DNA of 64,000 nucleotides, from assembly GCA_022842785.1 (NCBI GenBank), contig JALHOW010000001.1:62001-126000 (forward strand). Direction: 5' to 3'. Source of the DNA: Hyphomicrobiaceae bacterium. GTDB taxonomy: Bacteria > Pseudomonadota > Alphaproteobacteria > Rhizobiales > Hyphomicrobiaceae. Numbering within the stretch: position 1 is the stretch's first letter; every line of letters starts with the position of its first letter. The notes beneath the pieces were generated by a model that worked only from the letters and a program-made list of their open reading frames with translations, searched no databases and was not told the origin of the DNA. The position numbers and the translations under genes are program-made. This document shows, piece after piece, positions 35,135-43,751 of this stretch.

Positions 35135-36490
35135 CTAAGCAGCGCGGGTGATTGGGACCTGCGGCTTCGTATCCTCCGCAAGGTCTGTGGCACCCCGGAC
35201 CGCAATTCCGATGTAGCGGACGCGGCCTGCGATCTTTGCCTTCTTGATGCTCTTCAGTTCACCGAAGTCACGACTGAATGTCGGGAGCGCCAAGGGCTCC
35301 TTGTCCTGCTCCTCACACCACTGGCAGTAGTTGTCATAGAGTTCGACTGCAGTGATCGTTGCACCTTCTTCGGTTTCGACTTTCTCCTTGTGGAAGCGTT
35401 CGACGTCGCTCTCAGGGGCGACCATACGCTGGACGGTAAGTGCCCGGTCGGTGTTGTCGTTGGCCGTTGCGGCCGGCGGCGTAATGACAGCAGGAGCCGG
35501 CGGCGCGGCCGCGATGGCCTGGACGACGGGTGCTGCTGCTATTGCGGCAGGTGCCGCGACTTCGATGACCGGAGCGGCGATGGCCTGAGCAGCGACGGGT
35601 GTCGCAACCGGGGCCTGCACCTGGACATCGAGTGGCATGGCGACTGCAGCCCGACCAACCGCGGCGGCGGAAGCCACCTTGGGGTTGTGCAGGGCATCAT
35701 GCAGGCGCCATTGGCTGAAGGCGATGTACATGCCAAAGCCCGAGCCGACTTCCAGCAGCAGCGCAATGAAGATCGTCAGCGCCATCTGGACGTCGTCGAC
35801 CTTCAGATCCGTGAACACGAGGTTACCGATCTTGGCAAGCATGGCTGCCTGCGGATCGGCTTCCGTGAGCGCGGTATGATTGTCGCCGGCTTTCGCGAGC
35901 TGAGCTTTCACCTCCATGATCTTTTTGCTGAGGTCGGCGGCCTGGACGGCGTTCGCGTGCTCTGCCGAGAGCGTATGGTACTGCTGGCAGAAATCACGAT
36001 TGAACTTGCCGTTGACGACCGTGCAACCCTGCGTGCGGCTCCAGTAGATCTGGTTCTTCAAACCATTCATCTCGCTGGACACGGTGGCGGCAGGGCGATG
36101 CTGGGGAATCCAGCCAACCTGCTCCTCCATCCGCTTCACGTCGGAGCGCATGTCCTGATAGACGGCCGTCTGCTGGGCGCGTTGCCCAGTCGTGTCGAGC
36201 CGGTTCAGGGCAGCGTGCCCGAGTGCCGATGTCAGTGAGTAGGCGGTGACAACCACCCCTACCACCGCTGCTGCGGCCGCTTGCGACCACATGCGGTTAC
36301 GTACGGCAGCAAATAAGAAGAAGGGTATGAGCGCCTTCAGGCAGTCGGCAGCGGCACTGGCCGCTCCGTATATCAGCCCGTCGAATTCAGTCGTTCCCAG
36401 ACTGTATCCGAAGCGCCAGTTCATGGCGGCGGAAACAGCAAGCAACACGCCTGCTGCTAGCACGCCTAGGATCCCTAGAACGTGTCTCAT
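35135..36490 (-). CDS. Multi-spanning membrane protein with C-terminal winged-helix-like domain
   Basis: A 451-residue protein of unrecognised family. The N-terminus has three likely helices (residues 4-22, about 40-63, 71-92); a soluble, probably coiled segment follows (DMRSDVKRMEEQV ... LSKKIMEVKAQLAK), then another helix (MALTIFIALLLEVGSGFGMY). A long Ala/Pro/Val linker spans about residues 285-360. The last 70 residues, with AVELYDNYCQWCEEQDKEPL, LPTFSRDFGEL and RVRYIGIAVRG, resemble the small winged helix at the end of D5-type primases. Whether it binds nucleic acid is unknown. It has its own terminator and no operon partners. Confidence 0.6.
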   Translation of the reverse strand: MRHVLGILGVLAAGVLLAVSAAMNWRFGYSLGTTEFDGLIYGAASAAADCLKALIPFFLFAAVRNRMWSQAAAAAVVGVVVTAYSLTSALGHAALNRLDTTGQRAQQTAVYQDMRSDVKRMEEQVGWIPQHRPAATVSSEMNGLKNQIYWSRTQGCTVVNGKFNRDFCQQYHTLSAEHANAVQAADLSKKIMEVKAQLAKAGDNHTALTEADPQAAMLAKIGNLVFTDLKVDDVQMALTIFIALLLEVGSGFGMYIAFSQWRLHDALHNPKVASAAAVGRAAVAMPLDVQVQAPVATPVAAQAIAAPVIEVAAPAAIAAAPVVQAIAAAPPAPAVITPPAATANDNTDRALTVQRMVAPESDVERFHKEKVETEEGATITAVELYDNYCQWCEEQDKEPLALPTFSRDFGELKSIKKAKIAGRVRYIGIAVRGATDLAEDTKPQVPITRAA

Positions 36491-37179
36491 CGTTTCAAAT
36501 GCCCCCTAACGTTTGGGGCCAGCCTACGCGGGCACAGGGTGCCGGCCGAGCGGTCATTAACACTGAGAGGTTCAAGCCGGGCCGTTCATTGCCCCCGGGA
36601 GCCACTGCACAAAATGGGCTCCGGTCGTCTGCGTATCGGTGAGCTCCGGAACCGTTGAGGCCGGGTCCGGCCGGATTCGCAGCAACATTGGCATTCGATC
36701 TGAACGGGTACTGACCGGTTCGACTTATGCACACTCGGCGTCGCCGCTAGACATCGAGCTTTTGCACAGGCCGCCGAACTGGCCGACAGGCAACGCGACA
36801 ACAACATGGCACTTCTCTCGGATATCAGCGGTAGGCGATTCGTAATCTATTGTTAATGGTTTCAGGCCCCTTAGCGATCGAACGCTCGCGAGTGTGTGAT
36901 TGCAGACACGTCGCTGATCACAACGGCCACAGGCCGACCAAGGGCTTATCCCCAAACACTAATCGACAGCTTGTCCACCAGCGCCCGCACTTATTAAGAG
37001 CCGTGTACAGCCTCTGTTAATGGCGAATGCAACTTGAGATTGTGTATCCCGAGTTGATCGCGCAAATAGCTCTGGGGGCCTCCCGTGACGACGGTTGACG
37101 AAGTCCTGCACGCTTCTTGCGAAGCCGGGGTAGGCCCGTTCTCGGTGCCCGCATTTGAGACAGAGATTGGACATTTATC
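36491..37179. other. 689-base gene-free region
   Basis: The longest gap in the window, between the divergent membrane-protein and J-domain genes. No frame here looks coding. It contains TGTTAATG three times (36555-36562 reversed, 36851, 37015), one DnaA-box-like TTATCCCCA at 36946, and a weaker TTGTCCACC at 36971. It is less GC-rich than the genes around it. Promoters for both flanking genes must lie here; an unrecognised small RNA cannot be excluded. Confidence 0.45.
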
Positions 37180-37716
37180 ATGTTCGAGCGCAGCAAAATC
37201 GACAGTGGGCAAGGCGAAGTCTCGACGGCGGGCGTGTCCGTCGCGCTCACATTGACGGACGGTTCCGAGATCAAGGGCCGCCTCGCGGTTTCGCAAGGGC
37301 GCTCGCTCGCGGACGTTCTCAATGCGCCGGCCCCGTTCGTCGAATTCGAGGAGTTCGACGGTCCGCGGCGGTATCTTGCCAAGCACGCGATCAGCGATGT
37401 GCGCCTGATCAGTCCTGGCCGCGGACAGAGCCTCGCGCGGATGCGCGATGCAGATGGCTTCGATCCGCACGCCATTCTCGGCCTGCCATTGGGGGCGCCG
37501 TATGAGGAAGTGCGCGCGGCCTACCTGCGCAATGCCAAGGCTTATCATCCCGACCGCTACGCCAATGCCGAGCTGCCGGACGAGGTGAGGGCCTACATTG
37601 AGAGCATGTCACGGCGCATCAATGCGGCCTTCGCGGCGCTGGAGGCTCCGGCACAGGAGAGCCGGCAGAAGGTCGTGCAGCGGATCACGCCAGTCTATTC
37701 GACGCCGGCGCGGTGA
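37180..37716 (+). CDS. J-domain protein (DnaJ-like) with N-terminal unknown domain
   Basis: A 178-residue protein. A C-terminal J domain spans about residues 93-158, with the essential His123-Pro-Asp motif in AYLRNAKAYHPDRY, so it should stimulate an Hsp70. The first 85 residues form a beta-rich domain (VALTLTDGSEIKGRLAV, FVEFEEFDGPRRYLAK) of the kind found in other alphaproteobacterial short J proteins. Zinc-finger and client domains of full DnaJ are absent. It stands alone downstream of the large gap. Confidence 0.85.
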   Translation: MFERSKIDSGQGEVSTAGVSVALTLTDGSEIKGRLAVSQGRSLADVLNAPAPFVEFEEFDGPRRYLAKHAISDVRLISPGRGQSLARMRDADGFDPHAILGLPLGAPYEEVRAAYLRNAKAYHPDRYANAELPDEVRAYIESMSRRINAAFAALEAPAQESRQKVVQRITPVYSTPAR

Positions 37717-37756
37717 GGCGCGCCGCCGGTTTCAACTGACGCAGCGCTCGACCGTA

Positions 37757-38053
37757 CTACTGCTTCGGCGGTGCCATGTCGTGCTGGTCGGTGGTGCCAC
37801 TGCCCGGCTTCATGCCGTCCATGCTCGCCATGCTCTTGCAGCAGGGGCACATCATGCCGCCCATCATGGGTTTGTTGGCGGGCTTGTCGGCCATAGGGCC
37901 CGCCTGCTTCATCATCCCCATGCAGCCCATACCACCCATCTCGCCGCTCTGAGCGGCAACTGATTCATTCTGCATTCCACCACCACACATCTGTGCAAGG
38001 GCGGTTCCTCCGAGAGCCAGCGTTATGGCGCCAGCAAGCATCAGCGTACGCAT
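37757..38053 (-). CDS. Secreted Met- and Cys-rich small protein, possible metal binder
   Basis: A 98-residue protein with a signal peptide (LMLAGAITLALGGTALAQ). The mature part has about 17 methionines and several cysteines, including MCGGGM, MGCMGMM and GGMMCPCCKSM. Such Met/Cys clusters bind copper or silver in known periplasmic proteins, so a metal role is a reasonable inference, not a demonstrated one. A GAGGAG site precedes the ATG. No metal transporter gene is adjacent. Confidence 0.7.
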   Translation of the reverse strand: MRTLMLAGAITLALGGTALAQMCGGGMQNESVAAQSGEMGGMGCMGMMKQAGPMADKPANKPMMGGMMCPCCKSMASMDGMKPGSGTTDQHDMAPPKQ

Positions 38054-38202
38054 GACGTTACTCCTCTGACTTTTCCATGAGCGAGGCTGTCACCTCGGCT
38101 CGCGGCAGGCCATACACTTCTTCGTGGCTTATTGGTCTTGCTTGCTCTGCGGCGCGGCGAGGGTTTCTGACCGCGTTTTCCCTTGCGCGCTGACCGCCGC
38201 CA

Positions 38203-39045
38203 TCAAGCCTGCGCCGTGGCATCGCCGGCAGGCGGGCGCGTCTCCGCCACGACAGGTATCGGCTTCTTCTCGACCTCGCGCCACGGCTTCGCCGTCGTCT
38301 GCTCCCTGTCATAGAGAGCGGTCAGGAACGACGTGATCCGCGCATCGGCCGGCGCGACGCGATCCTGATGGCGGTGCTGGCGCGTCTGGCGCCGCTTGGC
38401 CCAACCGGGTGCACCCGGCTTCTTGATGCGGCGGCCGTTGTGAATGAGCAGCGGATTGTCGGGCGCCTCGAGATCCAACTCCTCGAGAAAGGTTTCGCGC
38501 AGCGCGTAGAACGATTGGAGGATGGCGTCGCGCGCGAGCTTGCGATCCTCGGCCGAGACCTGGCGGCCAGCTTCAGGCTCGATCGATTGCAGCGCGCGCC
38601 GCATGTCATGCAGTGGTGCGTAGGGATAGAGCCCGATCTGGCTGCGGTTCTCTCCGACGTTCGCGTACACCGCCCGCATGTTGTCGAGCGATTCCGAGAT
38701 GGTGCAGAACGCCGCGAAGTATTCGTCCTGCGACGGCGTCTGCTTTTGCGTGAACGTAAACAGAGCCGACTTCGCCTTGACGATGTTGCGCCATTCCTCC
38801 TTGAGCGAGTTGAGGAATAGCGAGCGCTTCTGGAAGACATTCGCGAGGTAGGCGGCAACGACGGTCACCAGCACGAGCGCCATATCCTTGAGATAGTCGT
38901 AGAGGCTCGCGAGCACGCGCTCGGCAGGCGAGCCGGCCAGCCCCGGAATGTGATTGGCGAGTTTTGCGGTGAGCGATATGGCCAGCACGAGGCCGAGAAT
39001 CCAGTAGGCGCGCCCCAGCGTGCGCCTCAGCGACGAGCGTGTCAT
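38203..39045 (-). CDS. Membrane-anchored protein of unknown function
   Basis: A 280-residue protein with two N-terminal membrane helices (YWILGLVLAISLTAKLANHI and MALVLVTVVAAYLANVF), followed by a soluble helical domain that includes FLNSLKEEWRNIVKAKSALF and YAPLHDMRRALQSIEPEAG. The C-terminus is basic (KKPGAPGWAKRRQTRQHRH) and then Pro-rich. I do not recognise the family. The two helices suggest a cytoplasmic domain held at the inner membrane. It lies just past the convergent region of the next minus-strand gene without clear coupling. Confidence 0.65.
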   Translation of the reverse strand: MTRSSLRRTLGRAYWILGLVLAISLTAKLANHIPGLAGSPAERVLASLYDYLKDMALVLVTVVAAYLANVFQKRSLFLNSLKEEWRNIVKAKSALFTFTQKQTPSQDEYFAAFCTISESLDNMRAVYANVGENRSQIGLYPYAPLHDMRRALQSIEPEAGRQVSAEDRKLARDAILQSFYALRETFLEELDLEAPDNPLLIHNGRRIKKPGAPGWAKRRQTRQHRHQDRVAPADARITSFLTALYDREQTTAKPWREVEKKPIPVVAETRPPAGDATAQA

Positions 39046-39086
39046 AATTTCCCCCGAGGCGACCTAGGCTGCGGCGTGAGCCGGCC

Positions 39087-39722
39087 TCAATCGACGGCGT
39101 GCGCCGTCGGGTGGAGTGAGGGGCAGAAACCGGCCGAAAGTACGGCGACGATCGAGGGCGGCGTGAGCACTTCGACCGTGGACGCGGCCGGCCGTTCGAC
39201 CGGCGCGCCATAGCCCGTGAAGTCCCACGGCAGCAGCCAGCTGGCGAGCAATAGGTGTGGTGCGCCTTGCCAGCTGATGAACGTGCCACCCGGCAGCGTA
39301 TCGATGTTCGTGTAGTACGTGCGCTTGCTGCGCTCGGGCGTCAGGCGCTCGGCGTGGAGGACGGCATCCATCTCGTCGGCCATGGCCCGGCCCGCAGTAC
39401 CGCCGCCATGGACCTCCGCCCAGAGCTTCGCGAACCACAGAAAATCCTGCCGCCGGCACTCCCCGCACGGGCGGTGCCCCGCAGCGAGCGCCGTGGCTTC
39501 GTCGAGAAAAAACAGCTCGGTGTAGCGGCCCGGCTGCATGAGCGCGCGGCGCCGGCCATTGAATTCGAGCTTGCAGCAGATCCATTGCCGGCTTGCCCAT
39601 CGACGGGGGCCGATGGTGCGGTCGTGACGGTGGATGGCACCGCCGCGATTGCCCATGACCGTGCCTCTCGCCGTAATGGCGATGATCGAGCCGTCCGGGG
39701 TGACACGGTTCTGGAGTGGCAT
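39087..39722 (-). CDS. Conserved protein of unknown function with HRPCGECRR motif
   Basis: A 211-residue soluble protein. Conserved-looking blocks are TARGTVMGNRGGAIH, RRWASRQWICCKLEFNGRRR, YTELFFLDEATALAAGHRPC with GECRR, and YYTNIDTLPGGTFI. The Cys-x-x-Cys pair could bind metal. I recall similar proteins in many alphaproteobacteria as unnamed conserved proteins, but no function is known to me. Starts at 39722 or 39737 are possible. Its 5' end lies close to the divergent enoyl-CoA hydratase gene. Confidence 0.75.
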   Translation of the reverse strand: MPLQNRVTPDGSIIAITARGTVMGNRGGAIHRHDRTIGPRRWASRQWICCKLEFNGRRRALMQPGRYTELFFLDEATALAAGHRPCGECRRQDFLWFAKLWAEVHGGGTAGRAMADEMDAVLHAERLTPERSKRTYYTNIDTLPGGTFISWQGAPHLLLASWLLPWDFTGYGAPVERPAASTVEVLTPPSIVAVLSAGFCPSLHPTAHAVD

Positions 39723-39770
39723 TGCGGCTTCTGCCATATGTGCGGCTTCAGACACGCAGGAACTCCTACA

Positions 39771-40559
39771 ATGACCGAAGCCGCCGTGCATGTGAAGACT
39801 GAGGAGCGCCCGAGCGGGCGCGTCGCGACCGTAACGATCGACAACCAGCGGCGGCTCAACTGCCTCGCCAGCCCGACCATTATCGGCCTCCGGCAGGCTT
39901 TCGAGAAGCTCTCCGAGGATGCGGCACTTCGCGCCATCATCCTGACCGGAGCCGGCGACAAGGCCTTCATCGGCGGCGCGGATCTCAGGGAACTCGGCGC
40001 GGCCGATCCCGACACCGTGCGCCTCTTCATCACGCGTCTGCATCAGGCCTGCCTCGCCATTCGCGACTGTCCCGTGCCGGTCATCGGCCGCGTCAATGGC
40101 TTCTGCCTCGGCGCCGGCCTCGAGGTTGCGGCGAGCTGCGACATGCGCGTGTCCTCCGACAATGCCATCTACGGCATGCCGGAGGTGCATATGGGACTGC
40201 CGTCCGTGATCGAGGCCGCACTGCTGCCCGGTCTCATCGGCTGGGGCAAGACGCGCGAGATCCTGATCACCGGCGAGACCTTCGGTGCGGAGGAGGCGCG
40301 CACCATGGGTTTCGTCCAGAAAGTCGTGCCGGCCGCCGGGCTCGATGCGGCTGTGGACCACTGGCTCGGTCTCATCGGACGGGCGACGCCCAAGGCCGTG
40401 CGCAACCAGAAGGTGCTCATGAACCGCTGGGAGCGCGTGTCCGTCGAGGAGGGCGTCTACGCCGGTATCGATGCCATTTCAGAGGCCTACACCACCGGCG
40501 AGCCCCAGGCGGCCATCAAAGCCTTCTTCGATGCCAAGAAACAAAAATCGGGGCACTGA
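39771..40559 (+). CDS. Enoyl-CoA hydratase/isomerase family protein
   Basis: A 262-residue crotonase-fold enzyme. The oxyanion-hole segments KAFIGGADLREL (Gly69) and NGFCLGAGLEVAASCDMR (Gly115) are present, as are the candidate catalytic Glu118 and Glu138 (YGMPEVHMGL). Members hydrate enoyl-CoA or carry out related acyl-CoA reactions; the exact reaction is not clear. The ATG at 39771 follows AGGA. It has no fatty-acid genes beside it. Confidence 0.88.
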   Translation: MTEAAVHVKTEERPSGRVATVTIDNQRRLNCLASPTIIGLRQAFEKLSEDAALRAIILTGAGDKAFIGGADLRELGAADPDTVRLFITRLHQACLAIRDCPVPVIGRVNGFCLGAGLEVAASCDMRVSSDNAIYGMPEVHMGLPSVIEAALLPGLIGWGKTREILITGETFGAEEARTMGFVQKVVPAAGLDAAVDHWLGLIGRATPKAVRNQKVLMNRWERVSVEEGVYAGIDAISEAYTTGEPQAAIKAFFDAKKQKSGH

Positions 40560-40578
40560 CGTTGCTCCCTGGACAGCG

Positions 40579-40610
40579 CCACTGTTCACCCACAGTGGCG
40601 TCGCTATATA
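40579..40610 (+). promoter_or_regulatory. Palindrome plus -10-like box upstream of the 663-residue protein gene
   Basis: CCACTG-N8-CAGTGG at 40579-40598 is followed six bases later by TATATA at 40605-40610, about 65 bases before the proposed start. The arrangement fits a promoter with an operator over its spacer, but no regulator is identified. Confidence 0.3.
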
Positions 40611-40674
40611 AGGGGAGAGGTTAACCAAGCCCGCCGCGCGCGCGATCGCGTGCGTCGGCTCTTTGGCTGCGCTC

Positions 40675-42666
40675 ATGGCGCGAGACGGGACGCGAGACAG
40701 AGCGCGAGGCTGGCGGCGGAACGTGAGCGAGCGGCAAATCCCTGCAATCAGCAGAGCCAGTTTCCGGCCCGTCGGCTGCAGCGTCGGCTGGGGTCGTCGC
40801 GCGACGGTTGCGGCCATGGTCGCGGCGCTGCTCGCCCCCTCTTTGCCGTCGCCGCAGCTTCGTGCTCAGCCCGGGCAGAATGCGGCACAGACGCCATCTC
40901 CCCCCTCGGCCGCTCCTTCGACGCCGCCGCAGGGCGCACCGATGTCACGCGCCGAGTACGAACAGTGCCAGGCCGGCGACGAGGCGACCTTCCGCGCGGC
41001 CGTCGCGCGCGTCACGCAGGACGCTTTGACGAAGAGCCTCGCCGATCTCGACTATCTTCCAATCGTGCGCGAGGCCTGGCGGCGCGGTAATGTCGATGAC
41101 GTGCTCTGGCGTCAGGTGGACGTCGCCATTGGCGAAGTGCGCGAGGAATCGAGCTGGACCGAGCTGATCGGTTCAATCGCCTTCCAGGAGACGGCGCAGA
41201 AGCTCGCGACGACGACCTCCGAGCGGGTCTTCCGTTCCGACGCCATGCAGAAGGCCATCCTCGGCGTGGGCAGTGCAGTCGGCAACGAGGTCGGCCGGCG
41301 CATGGAGCAAGGCCTCAGCGCGGCGGCCGAGCCGGTTGCGCAGTGCATGCAGGCCTTCCTCGGACCGCGCTACGGCGGCATGGTCGCGCGCTCGGTAAGC
41401 CGCGATACGGGCCGCGAGTTCACCATCGATCCGTCCAAGGCGAGCGCTTCCGTCTCCGCAGGTCAGGTGCTCGTCCAGGGCAGCGAGGGCCTAACCGGTA
41501 CGGTGCTGCTCATCGTACGCCGTCAGCTCTCGCGCATGGCCATGAGCGTTGGCCAACGCGTCGTCGGCGCCATCCTGAGCCGCATTGTCGGCGTCGTTGC
41601 GGGCGGCATCGGCATCGCGCTCATCGCCAAGGACATCTGGGAGTTCCGCCACGGCGTGCTGCCGATCATCTCCAGCGAGATGAAGAGCGCGGAGACGCGC
41701 GACAAGGTGCAGTCCGAGCTGGCCAAGGTCATCGGCGAGCAGATCAACGAACACACGCGCGAGATTGCCGGTACGGCTGCCGATCGCGTGACCGAGATCT
41801 GGCGCGAGTTCCGCCGCGCGCACGCCAAAGTGCTGGAGCTTGCGGAGAAGGACGAGCGCTTCCGTCGCTTTCTCGATACGGTGACGCCGGCCAAGCTACC
41901 GCGCCTCGACGAAGTCGTGGCCCTCGTGCTCGCCGGCGAGGGCGAACCTGCCCTGACGCGGCGCCTCAGTGATGGCACGCTTCACCGCGCCATCGAGACC
42001 ATGCCCGCTGAAGCCATCGCCATTTCGCGCGATACGCGCTCGCTCGAAACAGGCTTCAAGTGGTGGGCGCTTGCGGATGACAAGCTGCCCGAGGTCGTGG
42101 CCTATGAGCTGCATCGTCTCGGCCAACCAGATGAGATGAGCAAGTCGGCGCTGTCGCGCCTCCTCCTGCTGGAGGATCGCATCGCGATTAACCGCCTCGC
42201 GAGCCTGACACGCGCCGAGCGCGAGCCGCTCCTCGAGTTGCCCCCGCGCGATCTCAATCGCCTCGCACGGGCACTTCCCGAGACCGAACTCAAGTCGCTT
42301 TCGCGCTACATGAACACGCTTGAGCCGGCGGCAGCGCAGCGCCTGCTCGCCGTCGTCGGGCACGCGCCCGCGCGCATGGCGGCCTACACGGCTTCGGGCG
42401 TGCAGCCGGCGATCCTCGCGAGCCGTGATCAGACCGAGGCCGTGGCCGTGATTGCTCGCTCCGATGCGATCTTCGACTTCTTCGTCTTCGCCGAGGACGT
42501 GCGCTCGGTGCGTGAGGGGCGCATCAGTCCGCTGTTGCTCTGGGCGCGCTATCCGATCGCAATCAGCGTGTTCGGCTTTGCGCTGCTGATAGTGCTGCTC
42601 GTGCTGTGGCGCCTCATCTTCGGTCGCCGCACGCGTGTTGTCGTCGCGGGGAACGGAAGGCACTGA
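40675..42666 (+). CDS. Large envelope protein of unknown function
   Basis: About 663 residues. An N-terminal signal or anchor (ATVAAMVAALLAPSLPSPQL) is followed by a Pro/Ala-rich stretch, a helical domain, a glycine-rich hydrophobic hairpin (VVGAILSRIVGVVAGGIGIALIAKDIWEF, near residue 310), long charged helices (REIAGTAADRVTEIWREFRR), leucine-rich helical repeats, and a C-terminal helix (AISVFGFALLIVLLVLWRLIF) with a basic end. Most of it is therefore likely periplasmic, held at both ends. The family is not recognised. The start is uncertain (TTG 40663, ATG 40675, GTG 40723). Confidence 0.7.
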   Translation: MARDGTRDRARGWRRNVSERQIPAISRASFRPVGCSVGWGRRATVAAMVAALLAPSLPSPQLRAQPGQNAAQTPSPPSAAPSTPPQGAPMSRAEYEQCQAGDEATFRAAVARVTQDALTKSLADLDYLPIVREAWRRGNVDDVLWRQVDVAIGEVREESSWTELIGSIAFQETAQKLATTTSERVFRSDAMQKAILGVGSAVGNEVGRRMEQGLSAAAEPVAQCMQAFLGPRYGGMVARSVSRDTGREFTIDPSKASASVSAGQVLVQGSEGLTGTVLLIVRRQLSRMAMSVGQRVVGAILSRIVGVVAGGIGIALIAKDIWEFRHGVLPIISSEMKSAETRDKVQSELAKVIGEQINEHTREIAGTAADRVTEIWREFRRAHAKVLELAEKDERFRRFLDTVTPAKLPRLDEVVALVLAGEGEPALTRRLSDGTLHRAIETMPAEAIAISRDTRSLETGFKWWALADDKLPEVVAYELHRLGQPDEMSKSALSRLLLLEDRIAINRLASLTRAEREPLLELPPRDLNRLARALPETELKSLSRYMNTLEPAAAQRLLAVVGHAPARMAAYTASGVQPAILASRDQTEAVAVIARSDAIFDFFVFAEDVRSVREGRISPLLLWARYPIAISVFGFALLIVLLVLWRLIFGRRTRVVVAGNGRH

Positions 42667-42677
42667 ATGGAGCTTCC

Positions 42678-42998
42678 ATGCGCCTCGTGACCACCGACAG
42701 GATCGACGATGCCGAGTTCGTGACGGGCGATCTCGTCTATGCTGTCGCCGTCAGCGGCGCCAACATCGTGCGCGACATGCGCGAGGCCGTCATCAACACC
42801 ATCGGCGGCCACATGACGCGTTATGAGCAACTCGTTGACATGACCATCGCGCGCGCGCTCGAAGCTCTCAAAGTCCGCGCCGGTGAACAGGGCTACGACG
42901 GTGTGCTCGCCGTCCGCCTTAGCCATCCCGTCATCACGAACGGCGCTGTCGAGGTCGTCGCGACGGGGACGGGTTTCCGTTACGCCGCAAAGCCCTGA
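42678..42998 (+). CDS. YbjQ/UPF0145-like heavy-metal-binding-domain protein
   Basis: A 106-residue protein. VTGDLVYAVAVSGANIVRDM and ALEALKVRAGEQGYDGVLAV follow the pattern of the YbjQ family, which forms pentamers of unknown function. The ATG at 42678 lies five bases after GGAG. It starts 11 bases after the large envelope protein gene, so the two may be one operon. Confidence 0.78.
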   Translation: MRLVTTDRIDDAEFVTGDLVYAVAVSGANIVRDMREAVINTIGGHMTRYEQLVDMTIARALEALKVRAGEQGYDGVLAVRLSHPVITNGAVEVVATGTGFRYAAKP

Positions 42999-43170
42999 AG
43001 TGCACACCCTGCGCCGCCGCGCGTAAGCCCATGGGCCGATTCAGGTATTCGCGCGACACACCGCTCTGCAAAAGTCGCATCGAGGGGGTCACAAGGCCGG
43101 CCGAATCGTGTTGATCATGCAGCAATTGGCGCTGCTTCAGTGCGCGCGTGTCGGAATGGGGGACACCAAT

Positions 43171-43347
43171 ATGGTCTTGAAAGCACCGGGCATCATCACC
43201 TTCATTCTGTCGATCGTTCTGACAGTCTGCGTGCTCGTCGTGAAATTCTTCGGCGCTCAGATCCCGCTGATCCAGGGCAACGAGCTGTGGTTCCTGCTGC
43301 TCTCGCATCTCATTTTGATGCTCGGCTGCATCATGCGCGGCCTCTGA
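43171..43347 (+). CDS. Small two-helix membrane protein of unknown function
   Basis: A 58-residue protein with two membrane helices (GIITFILSIVLTVCVLVVKF and ELWFLLLSHLILMLGCIM) joined by a short polar turn. The ATG at 43171 follows a G-rich stretch; a longer frame opens at 43108. Similar tiny proteins occur in Rhizobiales, with no known function. A hairpin follows the stop. Confidence 0.6.
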   Translation: MVLKAPGIITFILSIVLTVCVLVVKFFGAQIPLIQGNELWFLLLSHLILMLGCIMRGL

Positions 43348-43355
43348 CGCGCAAA

Positions 43356-43379
43356 CGGGCGCGACCTTCGCCGCGCCCG
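43356..43379. terminator. Hairpin between convergent small genes
   Basis: An eight-base perfect stem (CGGGCGCG against CGCGCCCG, eight-base loop) lies between the stops of the small membrane protein gene and the dimeric-barrel gene. It is followed by a short T-rich stretch on the plus side (GATCTTTC). Confidence 0.6.
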
Positions 43380-43405
43380 CTCGATCTTTCAGCTGATCAC
43401 CGAAA

Positions 43406-43717
43406 TCACGGAAAGACCTGCACCCAGCCGGTGCCGGCGCGGTCGGAGACTGTGCCAAAGTGCTTGTCGTAGTCGGCGCGCAATTCCTTCAGGTGCCCCG
43501 AGGCCTGGAATTCCTTGAACGTTGCCTCGTCCTTGAACTCGTAGAGCGCCATGTAGTCGTACTTGTCCTCGCCCATGATGCGCTTGTAGCGCCGTCCGCT
43601 GATCGCGCCGTTGTAGCGCAGCACCTGCGGCACGTGCTCCTCGTCGTACCACTTGTTGAAGGCCGCCTCCTGCGCCGCGGTGATCGTCGCACGCACCATG
43701 AAAACCGTCACTGCCAT
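43406..43717 (-). CDS. Small dimeric alpha-beta barrel (EthD-like) protein
   Basis: A 103-residue protein with the ferredoxin-like dimeric barrel pattern: a first strand (VTVFMVRATI), a helix with FNKWYDEEHVPQVLRYNG, and a later strand (KYDYMALYEFKD). EthD-like proteins aid or carry out small-molecule oxidations. It follows the luciferase-like monooxygenase and a short unknown gene on the same strand, so a role in the same breakdown route is possible (inference). Confidence 0.75.
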   Translation of the reverse strand: MAVTVFMVRATITAAQEAAFNKWYDEEHVPQVLRYNGAISGRRYKRIMGEDKYDYMALYEFKDEATFKEFQASGHLKELRADYDKHFGTVSDRAGTGWVQVFP

Positions 43718-43751
43718 GGGTGTTCCTCCGGTTCTGCTCTTGTTGGATTGA

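Noticed and set aside
36946-36979. Possible replication origin from DnaA-box-like sequences
   Set aside because: Only one near-match (TTATCCCCA) and one weak match are present, with no AT-rich unwinding element and none of the usual origin neighbours.
38058-38312. Arg-rich 84-residue minus-strand frame just upstream of the Met-rich protein gene
   Set aside because: No ribosome site, overlaps the end of the 280-residue membrane protein gene, and shows no conserved pattern.
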